Below are positions 1-9,600 of a stretch of 64,000 nt of DNA, piece by piece. This stretch comes from MFD01213-c1 sp963704405 (GTDB taxonomy: Bacteria > Planctomycetota > Phycisphaerae > Tepidisphaerales > Tepidisphaeraceae), in NCBI GenBank assembly GCA_963704405.1, contig OY969903.1, forward strand, positions 3,844,001 to 3,908,000. The letters run 5' to 3'. Both the position numbers and the translations under genes were made by a program. The notes beneath the pieces are model-generated. The model had not been told where the DNA came from, made no database searches, and saw only the letters and a list, made by a program, of their open reading frames with translations. Numbering within the stretch: position 1 is the stretch's first letter; the number at the start of each line of letters is the position of its first letter.

Positions 1-78
1 CGCGAGCTTGATGGTGCAGGCGAGGCCTGCGAGGCCGCCACCGACGACAATTACGCGTTTCTTCGTTGCAGTTGCCAT
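1..78 (-). CDS. sdhA: Succinate dehydrogenase flavoprotein subunit, N-terminus only (cut by window edge)
   Basis: Only the first 26 codons lie in the window, read leftward from an ATG at 78-76. They encode a basic start followed by a beta-strand and a Gly-rich loop (VVGGGLAGL), the FAD-binding Rossmann fingerprint of flavoproteins. The fragment alone could belong to any FAD oxidoreductase. The sdhC gene upstream on the same strand makes succinate dehydrogenase/fumarate reductase flavoprotein the best reading, in a B. subtilis-like sdhC-sdhA order interrupted here by a DinB-like gene. The product would oxidise succinate at the cytoplasmic face of the membrane complex. Confidence 0.65.
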   Translation of the reverse strand, partial: MATATKKRVIVVGGGLAGLACTIKLA

Positions 79-87
79 AACTTAAAA

Positions 88-154
88 TGTCCTTTGTCCC
101 TCTTCGTCCATGGCCCGTTGCTTGAAGGCAATGCAACGGACAATGGACATTGTC
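88..154. repeat. Heptamer-type inverted repeat between sdhA and the DinB-like gene
   Basis: The gap is made of 7-bp units. TGTCCTT, TGTCCCT, CTTCGTC and CATGGCC run from 88 to 115, and CAACGGA, CAATGGA and CATTGTC run from 134 to 154. Positions 106-121 and 133-148 are inverted copies matching at 14 of 16 bases, so the transcript could fold into a hairpin. The same layout with other unit sequences recurs near 6.6, 29.0, 44.6 and 50.5 kb. Confidence 0.55.
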
Positions 155-628
155 TCACCACATCAATTTCCCGAGCTTCTCTCGTTTTTCATTGATGAAT
201 TTCAGGTGATGCTCCAGGTGGTTTACTGCGTTGTTGACGAGTTCGCGGAGCGTCTGGCGGCCGCGTTCGCTGTGTTGTCCGGCGCGATTGAAAGCTTCGT
301 CGGGGAGCTTGCGGAGGATGTTTGCAATGTGCCGGCGGGTCAGGTCGACCAGCATGATGGCGTCAGCCGCGATTTGCTCTTCGTAATGCAGGGCGGCGGC
401 GAATTTGTTTTCATCCCATGCCAGCAGTTGCGGGTTGTCGGTGGCGATGACGCGCTTGATGCGATCGGCGAACGCAGCCTCGGCGTCGAGCAGGTGTAAG
501 ACGACCTGCTGAGTCGACCATTTTCCGGGGACGGGAGTCGCGTGGAGATCTTCCTGGGTTAAACCATCGATGGCGTGCGAAAGTTTTTCACCGCCGTGGG
601 CATATAGTTCGATGAGATGGCGGTCCAT
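155..628 (-). CDS. DinB-like four-helix metal-binding protein
   Basis: A 157-residue, mostly helical cytoplasmic protein of typical DinB/YfiT family length. The family's metal-binding histidine triad is visible: His45 in a VVLHLLDAE helix, and His137 with His140/141 in the C-terminal NHLEHHL segment. The family motif GKWSxxQVVxHLxDAE is present at residues 35-50. Members include bacillithiol-dependent transferases and many proteins of unknown function, so no substrate can be named. The gene lies between sdhC and sdhA on the same strand and may be co-transcribed with them. The start at 628 is the first ATG, preceded by a GGAGCAA-like ribosome site. Confidence 0.75.
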   Translation of the reverse strand: MDRHLIELYAHGGEKLSHAIDGLTQEDLHATPVPGKWSTQQVVLHLLDAEAAFADRIKRVIATDNPQLLAWDENKFAAALHYEEQIAADAIMLVDLTRRHIANILRKLPDEAFNRAGQHSERGRQTLRELVNNAVNHLEHHLKFINEKREKLGKLMW

Positions 629-679
629 GGTTGCTCCTCACTGAAAGCGGCGTCGATTGCGCGGGCCGCTGCTTCAATA

Positions 680-1456
680 TCATAGGCCATTCTGGATGCC
701 GGGCCTGGCCGGGTCGCGATCATTTTCGGTTGGGATGGAATTGGCGGGCGGCGATCCCATGTGGATGAGCGATACCAGCGCGGTCATCCCGCAGCCGAAG
801 GTGAAGACGAAGAGCATGCAGCAAACCGCGCCCCACCGGCGCATCGCACGCTTGCTGACGGTGAGGCCCCAGGTAATGCCGGCAGTCCAGAAACCATTGG
901 CCAGGTGATAGCAGGAGGCGAGGATGCCGATGGGATAAATCAAACCCCAGACGACGACGGAGGCGTTCATGTGGCGGGCCGCGCTTTGGGTGGCGTATTG
1001 AACGGGGACGAAGGTGAGCGCTTTGCCAAAGTCTCCACCAAAGACGCCTTTCATTCCGAGGATATGGAAGACCATAAAGAAGATCAGGACGATAGCGCTA
1101 ATGCGCTGCAGGATATAAAACCAGTTTTTGGCGTAGCCGTAACGATCGACGTTGGGTTGCCCGGTCGCGGTGATCCAGATGCCGTAAAAAGTGTGATAGA
1201 GAATGGGCAGGTAAATCAGCGTCCATTCCACCATCGACAGGAACGGAAGGCTGTGAATCTTGTCAACCTGCTGCTGATAAACGGTGGCCTGACCGGCGTG
1301 CCGCGCGCCTTCGGCGAGCGTGGCGTTCACCAACAGGTGAATGATCAGATATCCGCCAAACACCAGACCGGTGAGGGAATGGAGCCGGCGAAGGAGAAAA
1401 TAATGACGCCCGCCGATGTCGTGCAGGGCGTAGTCCGGAGCGGTTGCTGTCGACAC
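680..1456 (-). CDS. sdhC: Succinate dehydrogenase cytochrome b subunit (SdhC, five-helix type)
   Basis: 258 residues starting from GTG. Five hydrophobic helices can be seen (about residues 28-46, 75-98, 112-135, 165-190 and 205-230), as in the B. subtilis/Wolinella-type membrane anchor rather than the two-protein SdhC/SdhD anchor. Histidines lie within helices 1 to 4, including one in the first helix (GGYLIIHLLV), consistent with haem b ligands. The subunit anchors the flavoprotein and iron-sulfur subunits and passes electrons to quinone. The partner sdhA begins at the left edge after a DinB-like gene; sdhB should lie beyond the window. A good promoter sits directly upstream (1485-1513). Confidence 0.88.
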   Translation of the reverse strand: MSTATAPDYALHDIGGRHYFLLRRLHSLTGLVFGGYLIIHLLVNATLAEGARHAGQATVYQQQVDKIHSLPFLSMVEWTLIYLPILYHTFYGIWITATGQPNVDRYGYAKNWFYILQRISAIVLIFFMVFHILGMKGVFGGDFGKALTFVPVQYATQSAARHMNASVVVWGLIYPIGILASCYHLANGFWTAGITWGLTVSKRAMRRWGAVCCMLFVFTFGCGMTALVSLIHMGSPPANSIPTENDRDPARPGIQNGL

Positions 1457-1484
1457 TTAAAGAGTCCTTCCTGTGGCTGACGGC

Positions 1485-1513
1485 ATTATAGGAGTGATGG
1501 GGAGGGATGCAAA
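1485..1513 (-). promoter_or_regulatory. Predicted sigma-70-type promoter of sdhC
   Basis: Read on the minus strand, a perfect TATAAT (1490-1485) lies 17 bp downstream of TTTGCA (1513-1508), a 4/6 match to the -35 consensus. The -10 box is about 29 bp upstream of the GTG start of sdhC. This rests on the sequence alone. Confidence 0.5.
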
Positions 1514-1530
1514 AGACCGTCGGCGATCGA

Positions 1531-2250
1531 CTACGAAGCCGAGGCGGGCTTGATCGATTCAACGGGACTAAGGTGTGACACGATTTGATCGGACGTCAGC
1601 GATGCTAAAGGCAGTGCAGTTTCGGCGGTGAAGGGGCCAATGCGCGTTCGGCGAAGCTTGGTGAGATATCCGCCGACGTTTAGTTCGGCGCCGAGGTCTC
1701 GTGCGATGGAGCGGATGTAGGTGCCGCGGCCGCAATCGATCTTCAGTTGCAGCAGAGGCCACTGGTAATCCAGCAACTCGATGGAATAAATGTTGACGGT
1801 TCGCGCGGCAATCGCGACGGGCTTGCCCTGGCGGGCAAGCGCATAGGCCCGGCGACCGCCGATTTTCATGGCGCTGAAAGTTGGGGGACGCTGTTGGATT
1901 TGACCGACGTAATTCGGAAGAACGGCACGAATTTGCTCGATCGGGACGGGCTTGGCAGAAGTCGCATCGGCGATTGAATCAGTCCATTGCTGTTCCGGGG
2001 ACTCGGGATCATCGGTGGCGGTGGTCGCGCCAAACTTGATCGTCGTTTCGTATTGCTTGGGTTGATCCATCAGGCTCTCGCACGATTTCGTAGCTCGTCC
2101 AATGAGCAGAAGGAGGACGCCGGTGGCAAAGGGATCGAGCGTGCCGGCATGTCCAATCCGGGTGCCGCGCGGCAGCAGGCGTTTCACCCTGCCGACGGCG
2201 GCGGCAGAAGAGAGCCCGGGCGGTTTGTCGAGATTGAGCACACCGATCAT
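1531..2250 (-). CDS. truB: tRNA pseudouridine(55) synthase
   Basis: TruB isomerises U55 to pseudouridine in the T-loop of tRNAs. The start at 2250 (MIGVLNLDKPPG) is chosen because TruB proteins begin within a few residues of this NLDKPPG motif; the open frame runs 38 codons further up without family similarity. The catalytic motif GHAGTLDP places the nucleophilic Asp at residue 39. The RGTYIRSIARDLG motif of the TruB catalytic domain lies in the second half. At 239 residues the protein is a short TruB without a long C-terminal PUA extension. It stands alone here rather than in the usual rbfA-truB-rpsO neighbourhood. Confidence 0.93.
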   Translation of the reverse strand: MIGVLNLDKPPGLSSAAAVGRVKRLLPRGTRIGHAGTLDPFATGVLLLLIGRATKSCESLMDQPKQYETTIKFGATTATDDPESPEQQWTDSIADATSAKPVPIEQIRAVLPNYVGQIQQRPPTFSAMKIGGRRAYALARQGKPVAIAARTVNIYSIELLDYQWPLLQLKIDCGRGTYIRSIARDLGAELNVGGYLTKLRRTRIGPFTAETALPLASLTSDQIVSHLSPVESIKPASAS

Positions 2251-2383
2251 GGTATGGGTATTAGCAGAAGCGGTTTGGCGGTCAATGCGCCTTTCACGTT
2301 CGCAACACTTTGAGCCAGGGACAGGCGGGAATATCACAAAAACCTGCATGGAACGCGCTCGCACTCAGACTTAGAATCCATTC

Positions 2384-3004
2384 ATGGATCCGTCGGAAGC
2401 GCCGGCTTATCTGCAGCCGTATTTGAAAGCCGCCGCCAGGCACGGCTCGGGCTTTGGCTCGCTCCTGTGGGCCAGCCCCAGGACGCAGGCAATTCGATTC
2501 GCGGCGCTTCTTCAGGCGGCTGGAAATGCGAGCGGAAAGGTCATCCTGGATGTCGGGTGCGGCAGAGCGGACCTGCTCGATTTCATGCTGAGCCGGGGGG
2601 TTTATCCGCGGCGGTATATTGGGCTCGAAGCGGTCGAAGAACTGGCGGTCGCGGCAGAAAATAAACGCCGCCGGCATTGCGAAATTGTCCGCGGAGATTT
2701 TGTGCGCGATCCTGCCCAGCTTTGTATCAATGCAGATATCCTTTTGTTTTCGGGATCGCTCAATACTTTGGATGAGCCGGCGTTTTACCAGTCGGTGGCA
2801 AGCGCATTTGATGCGGCGACGGAGGCGGTCGTATTCAACTTTCTCGCATCGCCGTTTCTGGCGGCGTCGTCGCATCTGACTTGGCATCCGTCGGATGCGG
2901 TGCTCGCGTTTGCCGGGAAGCTGTCCAAACGGGTTCGGCTTTGGGAGAATTATTTGAAAGGCGATGCGACTATCGCCATCAGAAAGGAATTGTTAGCCAC
3001 GTGA
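2384..3004 (+). CDS. Class I SAM-dependent methyltransferase
   Basis: A 206-residue protein with the SAM-binding motif I of class I methyltransferases (ILDVGCGRADLL, residues 54-65), followed by an acidic strand end (IGLEAVEE) fitting motif II. The substrate cannot be inferred. The stop codon overlaps the GTG start of the next gene (GTGA at 3001-3004), so the two are probably translationally coupled. The next gene is a CpsB/YwqE-type phosphatase, which could point to envelope polysaccharide metabolism, but that link is inference. Confidence 0.75.
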   Translation: MDPSEAPAYLQPYLKAAARHGSGFGSLLWASPRTQAIRFAALLQAAGNASGKVILDVGCGRADLLDFMLSRGVYPRRYIGLEAVEELAVAAENKRRRHCEIVRGDFVRDPAQLCINADILLFSGSLNTLDEPAFYQSVASAFDAATEAVVFNFLASPFLAASSHLTWHPSDAVLAFAGKLSKRVRLWENYLKGDATIAIRKELLAT

Positions 3005-3740
3005 CCGAAGGTTCGCTGTTCCCCTCGCTGGGGTTATTTGATGTTCATTCTCACCTATTGCCGGGCGTGGACGACGGCTGCAAGACGGTAGAAGAATCCG
3101 TGCAGTGCGCCCGCCGAATGGTTGAAGCGGGATACACGCACAGCTTTTGCACGCCGCACTTCTGGCCGAGTTTTCCGAAGACGACGATTGAATCAGTGCC
3201 CGGCTGGGTGGAAGACCTTCAAATCAACCTGGACAAGGCCGGCGTGCCGCTGAAGCTTTATCCCGGTTCTGAAATCAATATGCGTCCGGGGATGACTGAA
3301 GGCGACGCCTCGCTGCTTCCCACCTTCGGGATGGAAGGAAAGTTTGCGCTGATTGATTTGTGGGCGGACCGCCTGCCGCCATTTTTTGAACCGACGATTC
3401 GGTGGATGCAGGCTGCGGGAATGACGGTCATCCTGGCGCATCCGGAGCGGATGCGGGCGGTGCAGGATGAGCCGGAACTGGCCGACTATTTGCGCAACTG
3501 GGCGTGCTGCTGCAGGGAAATCTTCAATGCTTCAGCGATCGGCCGGACGCCGCCACGCGCATCACGATTGAGCGATTTCTGGCTGAAGATCGGTATTTCC
3601 TGTTGGGCAGCGATCTGCACGATCAGAACTCGCTTGTGCTCCGCCTGCGGGGCCTGAAGCGGGCCGTCGAATTGGCCGGTGAGGCGCGGGCGAAGTTGTT
3701 GACGGTTGATCGCCCCAGAACACTGCTGAAATCGATGTAA
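3001..3740 (+). CDS. CpsB/YwqE-type PHP-fold protein-tyrosine phosphatase (frameshifted in this sequence)
   Basis: The N-terminal part reads FDVHSHLLPGVDDG, the HxH metal-binding start of the PHP-fold tyrosine phosphatases that act on bacterial tyrosine kinases of exopolysaccharide export. LAHPER later supplies another metal ligand. After about codon 165 the frame leaves the family. The family-like remainder (LLQGNLQ, then FLLGSDLHD and a C-terminal NPRxxL-like VDRPRTLL) continues in another frame to 3740. Adding one C near 3498 (AAC-CTG) restores a single 246-residue protein, the normal length. The GTG start at 3001 overlaps the stop of the upstream methyltransferase. Confidence 0.8.
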
Positions 3741-3848
3741 GTCGATTGTTTGCGATCCACCTGTTTTCTCCATTCCCACCTTCCATTTGTACGTGCGAAT
3801 CCCCGGTTTTTTTGCGTTTTCGGGTTATTGAGGCTACTTTCTACCCCG

Positions 3849-4466
3849 ATGCGCTGCCCGTTCTGTAACGCGGAGAAGGAAAGCCTGAAGGTGATCGACT
3901 CGCGCGCCTGCGACGGCGGGCGGGCGATCCGGCGGCGGCGCGAATGCCTCCAGTGCGCCAAACGCTTCACCACCTACGAAAAAATTGAAGAACCCGTGCG
4001 CGTGATCGTCGTTAAGAAGGATGGCCGGCGCATTCCGTGGGATCGAAGCAAGATACTTCGGGGATTGGAGCGGGCCTGCTTCAAGCGGCCGGTTCCCGAA
4101 GGCGAACTCGTCCGGATCGCCGAGGAAGTGGAAGAGGAAGTTTTCCGCACCCATGACCGCGAAGTGCAATCTGAACTCGTGGGCCGGCTGGTGACCGAGC
4201 GCCTGCGGAGGCTGGACCAGGTCGCGTATGTGCGATTTGCCAGCGTCTACCGACAATTTAAAACGCTGGAAGAGCTGGTTGAGGAAGCCAAAGCGGTTTT
4301 GGACGCCAAGCGATATGACGACCCTGGCCAGGGAAGCTTGTTTATCGATCCATCCGGCAATGGAAACGGGAAATCGCGGGAGGAAGCGGTTAAGGCGCCT
4401 CGGGCCAAAATGCCGCGGACGGTGAAGCCGATTCCGCCGGCTGAGGCTGAGGCGAATCCTTTGTAG
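3849..4466 (+). CDS. nrdR: Transcriptional repressor NrdR with C-terminal extension
   Basis: NrdR is a zinc and ATP/dATP-binding repressor of ribonucleotide reductase genes. The zinc ribbon is complete (Cys3, Cys6, Cys33, Cys36 in MRCPFC and RECLQC), followed by RFTTYE and the ATP-cone domain (about residues 49-140, KKDGRRIPWDRSKI). The start at 3849 puts the first Cys pair at residues 3 and 6, as in the family. NrdR is usually about 150-160 residues; this one has 205. The extra tail of about 50 residues is Gly/Asn/Lys/Pro-rich and looks disordered. No ribonucleotide reductase gene lies in the window. Confidence 0.95.
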   Translation: MRCPFCNAEKESLKVIDSRACDGGRAIRRRRECLQCAKRFTTYEKIEEPVRVIVVKKDGRRIPWDRSKILRGLERACFKRPVPEGELVRIAEEVEEEVFRTHDREVQSELVGRLVTERLRRLDQVAYVRFASVYRQFKTLEELVEEAKAVLDAKRYDDPGQGSLFIDPSGNGNGKSREEAVKAPRAKMPRTVKPIPPAEAEANPL

Positions 4467-4604
4467 CACTGGTATTTTGGCGGAGCAGCGTTCCTGCCGC
4501 TTTCGGCGTACGCATTCGATTCTGACAATCCCGAAATCCGACCCTGAATCCGTCTATTCTGCAGCCCCCGGCGGTTGCCGTCCGATAATGTTTGGAGGCC
4601 TTCA

Positions 4605-6568
4605 ATGAATCTATTCCCTGCTCGCTGGTCCCTCTTTCGCGGTCGAGGCGCTGTTGGATGGGCCGTGCTTATCGCGGCAGGCGGGCTGAGCGGCCTGATC
4701 AGTTGCACGGAAACGCCCAAAGCGCCGGCGATTCGCTATCCAACGCTTGCGCATAAGAACGTCCCTGAATATCTCAAAGACACGATCCTTGAATACACCG
4801 ACCTCGGCGGTACTGAGCCGTTTCCCGTTTCGGGATATGGGCTTGTCGCCAATTTGAATGGCACGGGCGGCAGCCGCGCCCCTGCCGCTGTTCATGCGTA
4901 CATGGTTAAGGAAATGCAGCGGCGCGGGTTTGGCAGTCTGGATTCGCATATGGGGTCGCCGGAAGACATCCTGAATAACAAAAGCTTCGCGATCGTTCGC
5001 GTGGATGGGTTCATCCCCCCGGCGCTCGAGCGGGGACGGACTGGTGGACATGGTTTGACGTGCGCGTGACCGCGCTTCCGGAAAATGACAGCGTGAGCCT
5101 TGCCCATGGAGACCTTTACGAAACGGATATGAAAGTCGGGGGCGCAAACCCGGTGGAACCGGGGAGCGGCACTGTCGCTGTAAAGGCGCAGGCGCGGGGA
5201 TCTATCTTTATTAATCCCGCATATGCGCTGGATGACACGGCTGATTCCGTCGGCGCGAAGTCCAGCCGACGGAGCGGTGTGGTGCTCGGCGGCGCTCGGC
5301 CGCTGGAGGACCGGCCGCTTTATCTGCGGCTTCGGCTGCCGGAGCGGAAGATGGCGCGAGCGATGGAACGCCGCATCAATGAGCAATTCCAGGATGTGAT
5401 GGATAAGGATCTGCCGGTGAAAGGGACGATGCCCTTCATCGCAGATGCACAGGATGAGGGGCTTGTGAAGGTGCTCGTTCCGCGTGCGTATAATGAAAAC
5501 TGGGAACACTTCGCGGGCGTTCTGAAGCACACTTATATGCGAGGCGTCTCGGCGGAATTTTCCGTTGCCAAGTCGCAGCAGCTTGCCGAGGCGGCAGTTA
5601 AGCCTGACGCCCCGCTGCTGGATATTTCCTATGCGTGGGAAGGGCTCGGGAAACCGGCGCTTCATGCGATTGCGCCGCTGATGTCGAGCAGCAATGCGGA
5701 TGTGCAGTATGCCGCAGCCCGCGCCGCGGCGTTTATCGGCGACCCGGGCGCGATGCCGGTCCTGCTGGCGATTGCCAGGACCAAGGGCAACCCGTTTCGA
5801 GTGAGTGCGGTCGAGGCGCTGGGAGAACTGCCGGCGTCGCCTCGGGTGGATAAGCTTTTGGCCCTGTTGCTGGATTCAGACGAAGCGACAGTGCGAATCG
5901 AGGCGTATCGTGTCCTCTCGAAGCATCAGGAGAGTTCGATCCTGACCAAGGTGGTGCAGCGCGGCGAAAATGAAAAGTTCGTGCTGGATATTGTCCGCAG
6001 CGCCGGCACACCGATGGTCTATGCCAGCCGCCAGGGGATTCCGCGGCTTGCCGTGTTCGGCGGGCGCGTTGGGGTTGATCTGCCGGTGATGTATTCCACG
6101 CTTAACGGCTTGCTGACGATCTCCTCGACCGCTGATGGAAATGGTGTCATCATCTTCTATCGAGGGCCGGAACTGCGCAAACCAGTGAGCATTACTTCGA
6201 GCAACGATCTTGCTGAGATCGCTTCCCGGCTGGGCGGGGAAGGTTCACCCGGCAATACCGGGCTCGACTTCAGCTATGCGGATGTGGTCGCCATCCTTCA
6301 GAACCTGATCGATCAGCAAAAGGTATCGGGAATCTGCGGCAACCAGCGACAATTGGCCTCTTTTGTGTTACAAGAGCCTCCGAAAGTTGAAGCGGCTATA
6401 GATTCCGCACCCTTGCTCCGCGATTCGGGCCGCCCTCAGACCGAACCGCGAGCGCAAGCGAATCCTGGCGCGGGCGGGCAACCCGCACCAGACGCCCCCG
6501 CTGTGGAACAGCGGCGGGCGGAGGTGGGATCGAACGCTTTCAACCTGAATGGGAGCGAATTGAAATAA
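4605..6568 (+). CDS. FlgI-like lipoprotein with internal HEAT-type helical repeats (frameshifted in this sequence)
   Basis: A strong GGAGG at 4594-4598 precedes the ATG at 4605. The N-terminus is a lipoprotein signal (hydrophobic 15-30, lipobox LISC with Cys34). It is followed by a FlgI-type segment (PVSGYGLVANLNGTGG) and, after the frame break, FDVRVTALP and SIFINPAY, all as in flagellar P-ring proteins. Around residues 350-460 comes an inserted alpha-helical repeat region rich in D-A-V-R-x-x-A patterns, like HEAT repeats, then another FlgI-like stretch and a Pro/Ala-rich tail. The frame breaks at a G run near 5032-5035; one extra G joins the halves into 654 residues. No other flagellar genes are nearby, so a non-flagellar envelope role is likely. 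Confidence 0.7.
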
Positions 6569-6592
6569 GGGTACGGAATTCGTAATCCTAAT

Positions 6593-6656
6593 GCGTAACC
6601 CCTCATTCGTAACAGGATTTTCCTGGCGAATTTGAGTTACGAATGACAGATTACGC
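6593..6656. repeat. Inverted-repeat element between the FlgI-like gene and smc
   Basis: Positions 6593-6613 and 6636-6656 are inverted copies matching at 18 of 21 bases (GCGTAACCCC... against ...ATTACGC on the other arm), separated by 22 bp. The arms are made of degenerate 7-bp units around TTCGTAA/TTACGAA. The element lies 11 bp before the smc ribosome site and could form a hairpin in the transcript. Confidence 0.6.
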
Positions 6657-6694
6657 TTTGCGAACCCCAACCGGGTCAGGGAGGACCATCCATC

Positions 6695-9600
6695 ATGCGT
6701 CTCAAAAAGCTGATCGTTCAAGGGTTCAAAAGCTTCGCTGACCGAACAGAGTTCGTATTCGATTCGCCGATCACCGGCATCGTCGGACCGAACGGGTGCG
6801 GGAAATCAAACGTCGTTGACGCTTTCAAATGGGTGCTGGGCGAGCAATCGGCCAAGAGCCTCCGCGGTGACGCCATGATGGACGTCATCTTCAACGGCTC
6901 TTCCGCCCGAAAGCCGTCGGGCATGGCGGAAGTCGTCCTGGTTTTTGAAAACCCGCGAAATTCCGAAGGCTCGCGCATCCTGTCGCTGGATGTGGATGAG
7001 GTCGCCGTCGGTCGCCGGCTCTATCGCGACGGCACCAGCGAATATCACGTCAACAATTCCAATTCCCGCCTGAAAGACATCCGTGAGATGTTTCTCGACA
7101 CCGGTGTAGGCGCCGATGCTTATAGCGTGATCGAGCAGGGGAAGGTTTCGGCAATGCTCGAGGCGAATCCTGCCGAGCGCCGGATCATCTTTGAAGAAGC
7201 CGCTGGGATCAGCAAGTACAAGGTCAAGAAAAAAGAAGCGCAGCGCAAGCTGGAAAAGGTGGATCAGAACCTGCTTCGCGTGAACGACATCGTAGAAGAG
7301 GTTGAGAAGCGGCTGCGCAGCGTGAAGATCCAGGCCGGCAAGGCCCGGACCTATCGCGAGCATACGGTCCGCCTGAATGAGCTTCGTCTCGGATACGTGC
7401 TGCAGGAATATCACACGCATCATCAGCAGCTTGCCGAGCTGAATGCATCTCTCGAAGAAACGCAGTTTCGACTTGATGATCTGAGCGGCGACCTTGCCGC
7501 GCGGCAGAACGAGCTGGCGGAGAAGCGAGAACAGCTCGACGCCCGATCACAGCATAAGCAGCGGCTGGAATACGATCTGGTGCAGGCCCGGGCCGCCGTG
7601 CAATCTGCGCAGCAGCGCCAGCATTACGCCGAGCAGCAGTTGAAGCAGATGGCAGAGCAGCTTGAATCTTACGAGCGCGACAAGGCTTCGCTTGAGACAA
7701 AGCTCAATGAACTCACCGCTTCACTGGATGCCGAGTCGTCCCGCCTGGCTTCGCTGACAGCGGAGTTGCAGCACCATCGCCAGCAGATCGATCAGCGACA
7801 GCAGGCGTTCCGCGATGGCCAGCTTCAGCTCAACCAGATCAATAAGGACATCGAGCAGAACAAGTCGGCGGTGCTGGACCTGATGCGCAAGCTTTCGAAC
7901 GTGAACAGCCGCCTGGGGGCAATTGAGATTGAGCGGAAGAACATCGCGGCTCAGCAGCAGCGCATCGGCGACCGTCGGCGTGTCGTAATCGACGAGTTGG
8001 CCGCCCTGGAAGTGAAGAAACAGGAGCTTCAGCAGAAGCTGGATCGTGCGCTGAGCGACATCGCGGACCAGCAGGCAAAGTTTGAGGCGAAGAAACAGGA
8101 ATCCGCCGCTTTGGGCAAGCAGATCGCCATGGTTGGCGAGCAACTTGGCGCGGCCAAGGAACATCGTTCCGGTTTGATCTCCCGCCAAAAGCTGCTGAAA
8201 GACCTGGAAGCCAAGCGCGAAGGGGTAAGCGAAGGGGTGAAGTCTGTCCTGCGTCAGCGCGAAACTAAATTCAGCTTTATCCGTGGTTTGGTCGCGGACG
8301 TCCTGCGCGTGGACGTGGAGCATGCCCATGTCATTGAAGCTGCGCTGGACGGGCGGGATCAGTGGCTTGTTACTAATGACCACAACCTCGCCATCGCCGC
8401 CGATGATGCACTGAATGATTTGGAAGGCCGAGTCAATGTTTTGTGCGCCGATCAGTTGACGAGCCCCTTCCAACATGGCACAGGCCTCCGGCCTATGCTG
8501 GATGCGCTGGAACCGGTGATTCAGGTTTCGCTCCATCTGAAGGCGTCCGGCACCGGCCGGGGGCCCGCGTCGCGGCAGACGCTTACGACTGGAACCAGCA
8601 TGTTCAGCGCGTTCGTCTTGCGATCGATCTTGTAAAGGTTGATTCGGAAGATTCTGCCATTGCCGAGCATCTTCTCGGCAGAACAATCGTCGTCGATGAC
8701 CTGAAATCCGCCGCCGAGTTGCATCGCGCGGCTCCCCGCGGGTTTCGCTATGTCACCCAGCTCGGCGATGTGCTCGAATCAGACGGCACGCTTCGCGCTG
8801 GTCCGCTCACTGCCGCGATGGGCCTGCTCTCGCGGCGGTCGGAGCTGGAAGCGATCACGCAGCAGATTGCCGAAGTGGATGAGCGTATTGCCAAACTCAC
8901 GCATCAGCTCAGCGAAGGCAGCGCCGCCGCCCGGGAGATGGAAGAGCAGACAAACACGCTGCGGAACGCGGTTTATCAGGCCAACACAACGAAGGTCGAG
9001 CATACGAGTTCGATCGCGCAGAACAGCGACAAGCAGAATTCGCTCAAGCGCGAGCAGCCGGTTCTCGATCGCGAGCTTGCAAATTTCCTCGATCAGGTTG
9101 GTCGCCTCAAGACCGAAGAGGACAAGCTCACCGAGCAGAAAGCCGCATTTGAGCAGGACCAGGCCAACCGGCAGAAGGCGGTTGAGGATTTGACGGCCGG
9201 GCACCTGAAGCTGGCTGAAGATCTGAAGGAAACGGGTGAAGCGCTCACCGCGGCCCGCGTGCAGCTTGGGCAGATTCAGGAAAAGCAGTTGGCCAGCCAG
9301 CAGGAAGTTCAGCGGCAGACTGCGGCCAAGGCGGAGCTATCGGAACAGATTGCGCGGATCACCCGCAGCGCCGAATCGGTCGCCGGTCGTCGTGGCGGTG
9401 TGGAGCAGGAACTTCAGACCGCCCGCCACGCCGAATCCTCGCTGGAAGAAAAACAGAAATCGCTCGCCGCCGAAATCGAATCGCTCGCGTCCCAGGTTCG
9501 CGAAATCTCTGCGGCGGTTCAGGATCTCTCGGGCAAGGTCGAACAACTTCGCGGCGAGCACGCCGAGGTTGAGCAGGAACTTCACCAGCTTCAGATGAAG

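Noticed and set aside
761..1480. Long open frame opposite sdhC (239 codons)
   Set aside because: It is antisense to a clear five-helix membrane protein, and its composition is that of a complement frame in GC-rich DNA.
4605..5069. Programmed frameshift in the FlgI-like gene
   Set aside because: There is no slippery heptamer or downstream stimulator, and the same kind of one-base break occurs in a dozen unrelated genes, pointing to sequence error.
4605..6568. Evidence that the organism is flagellated
   Set aside because: A single FlgI-like protein with no other flagellar gene nearby does not support motility; such proteins may have other envelope roles.
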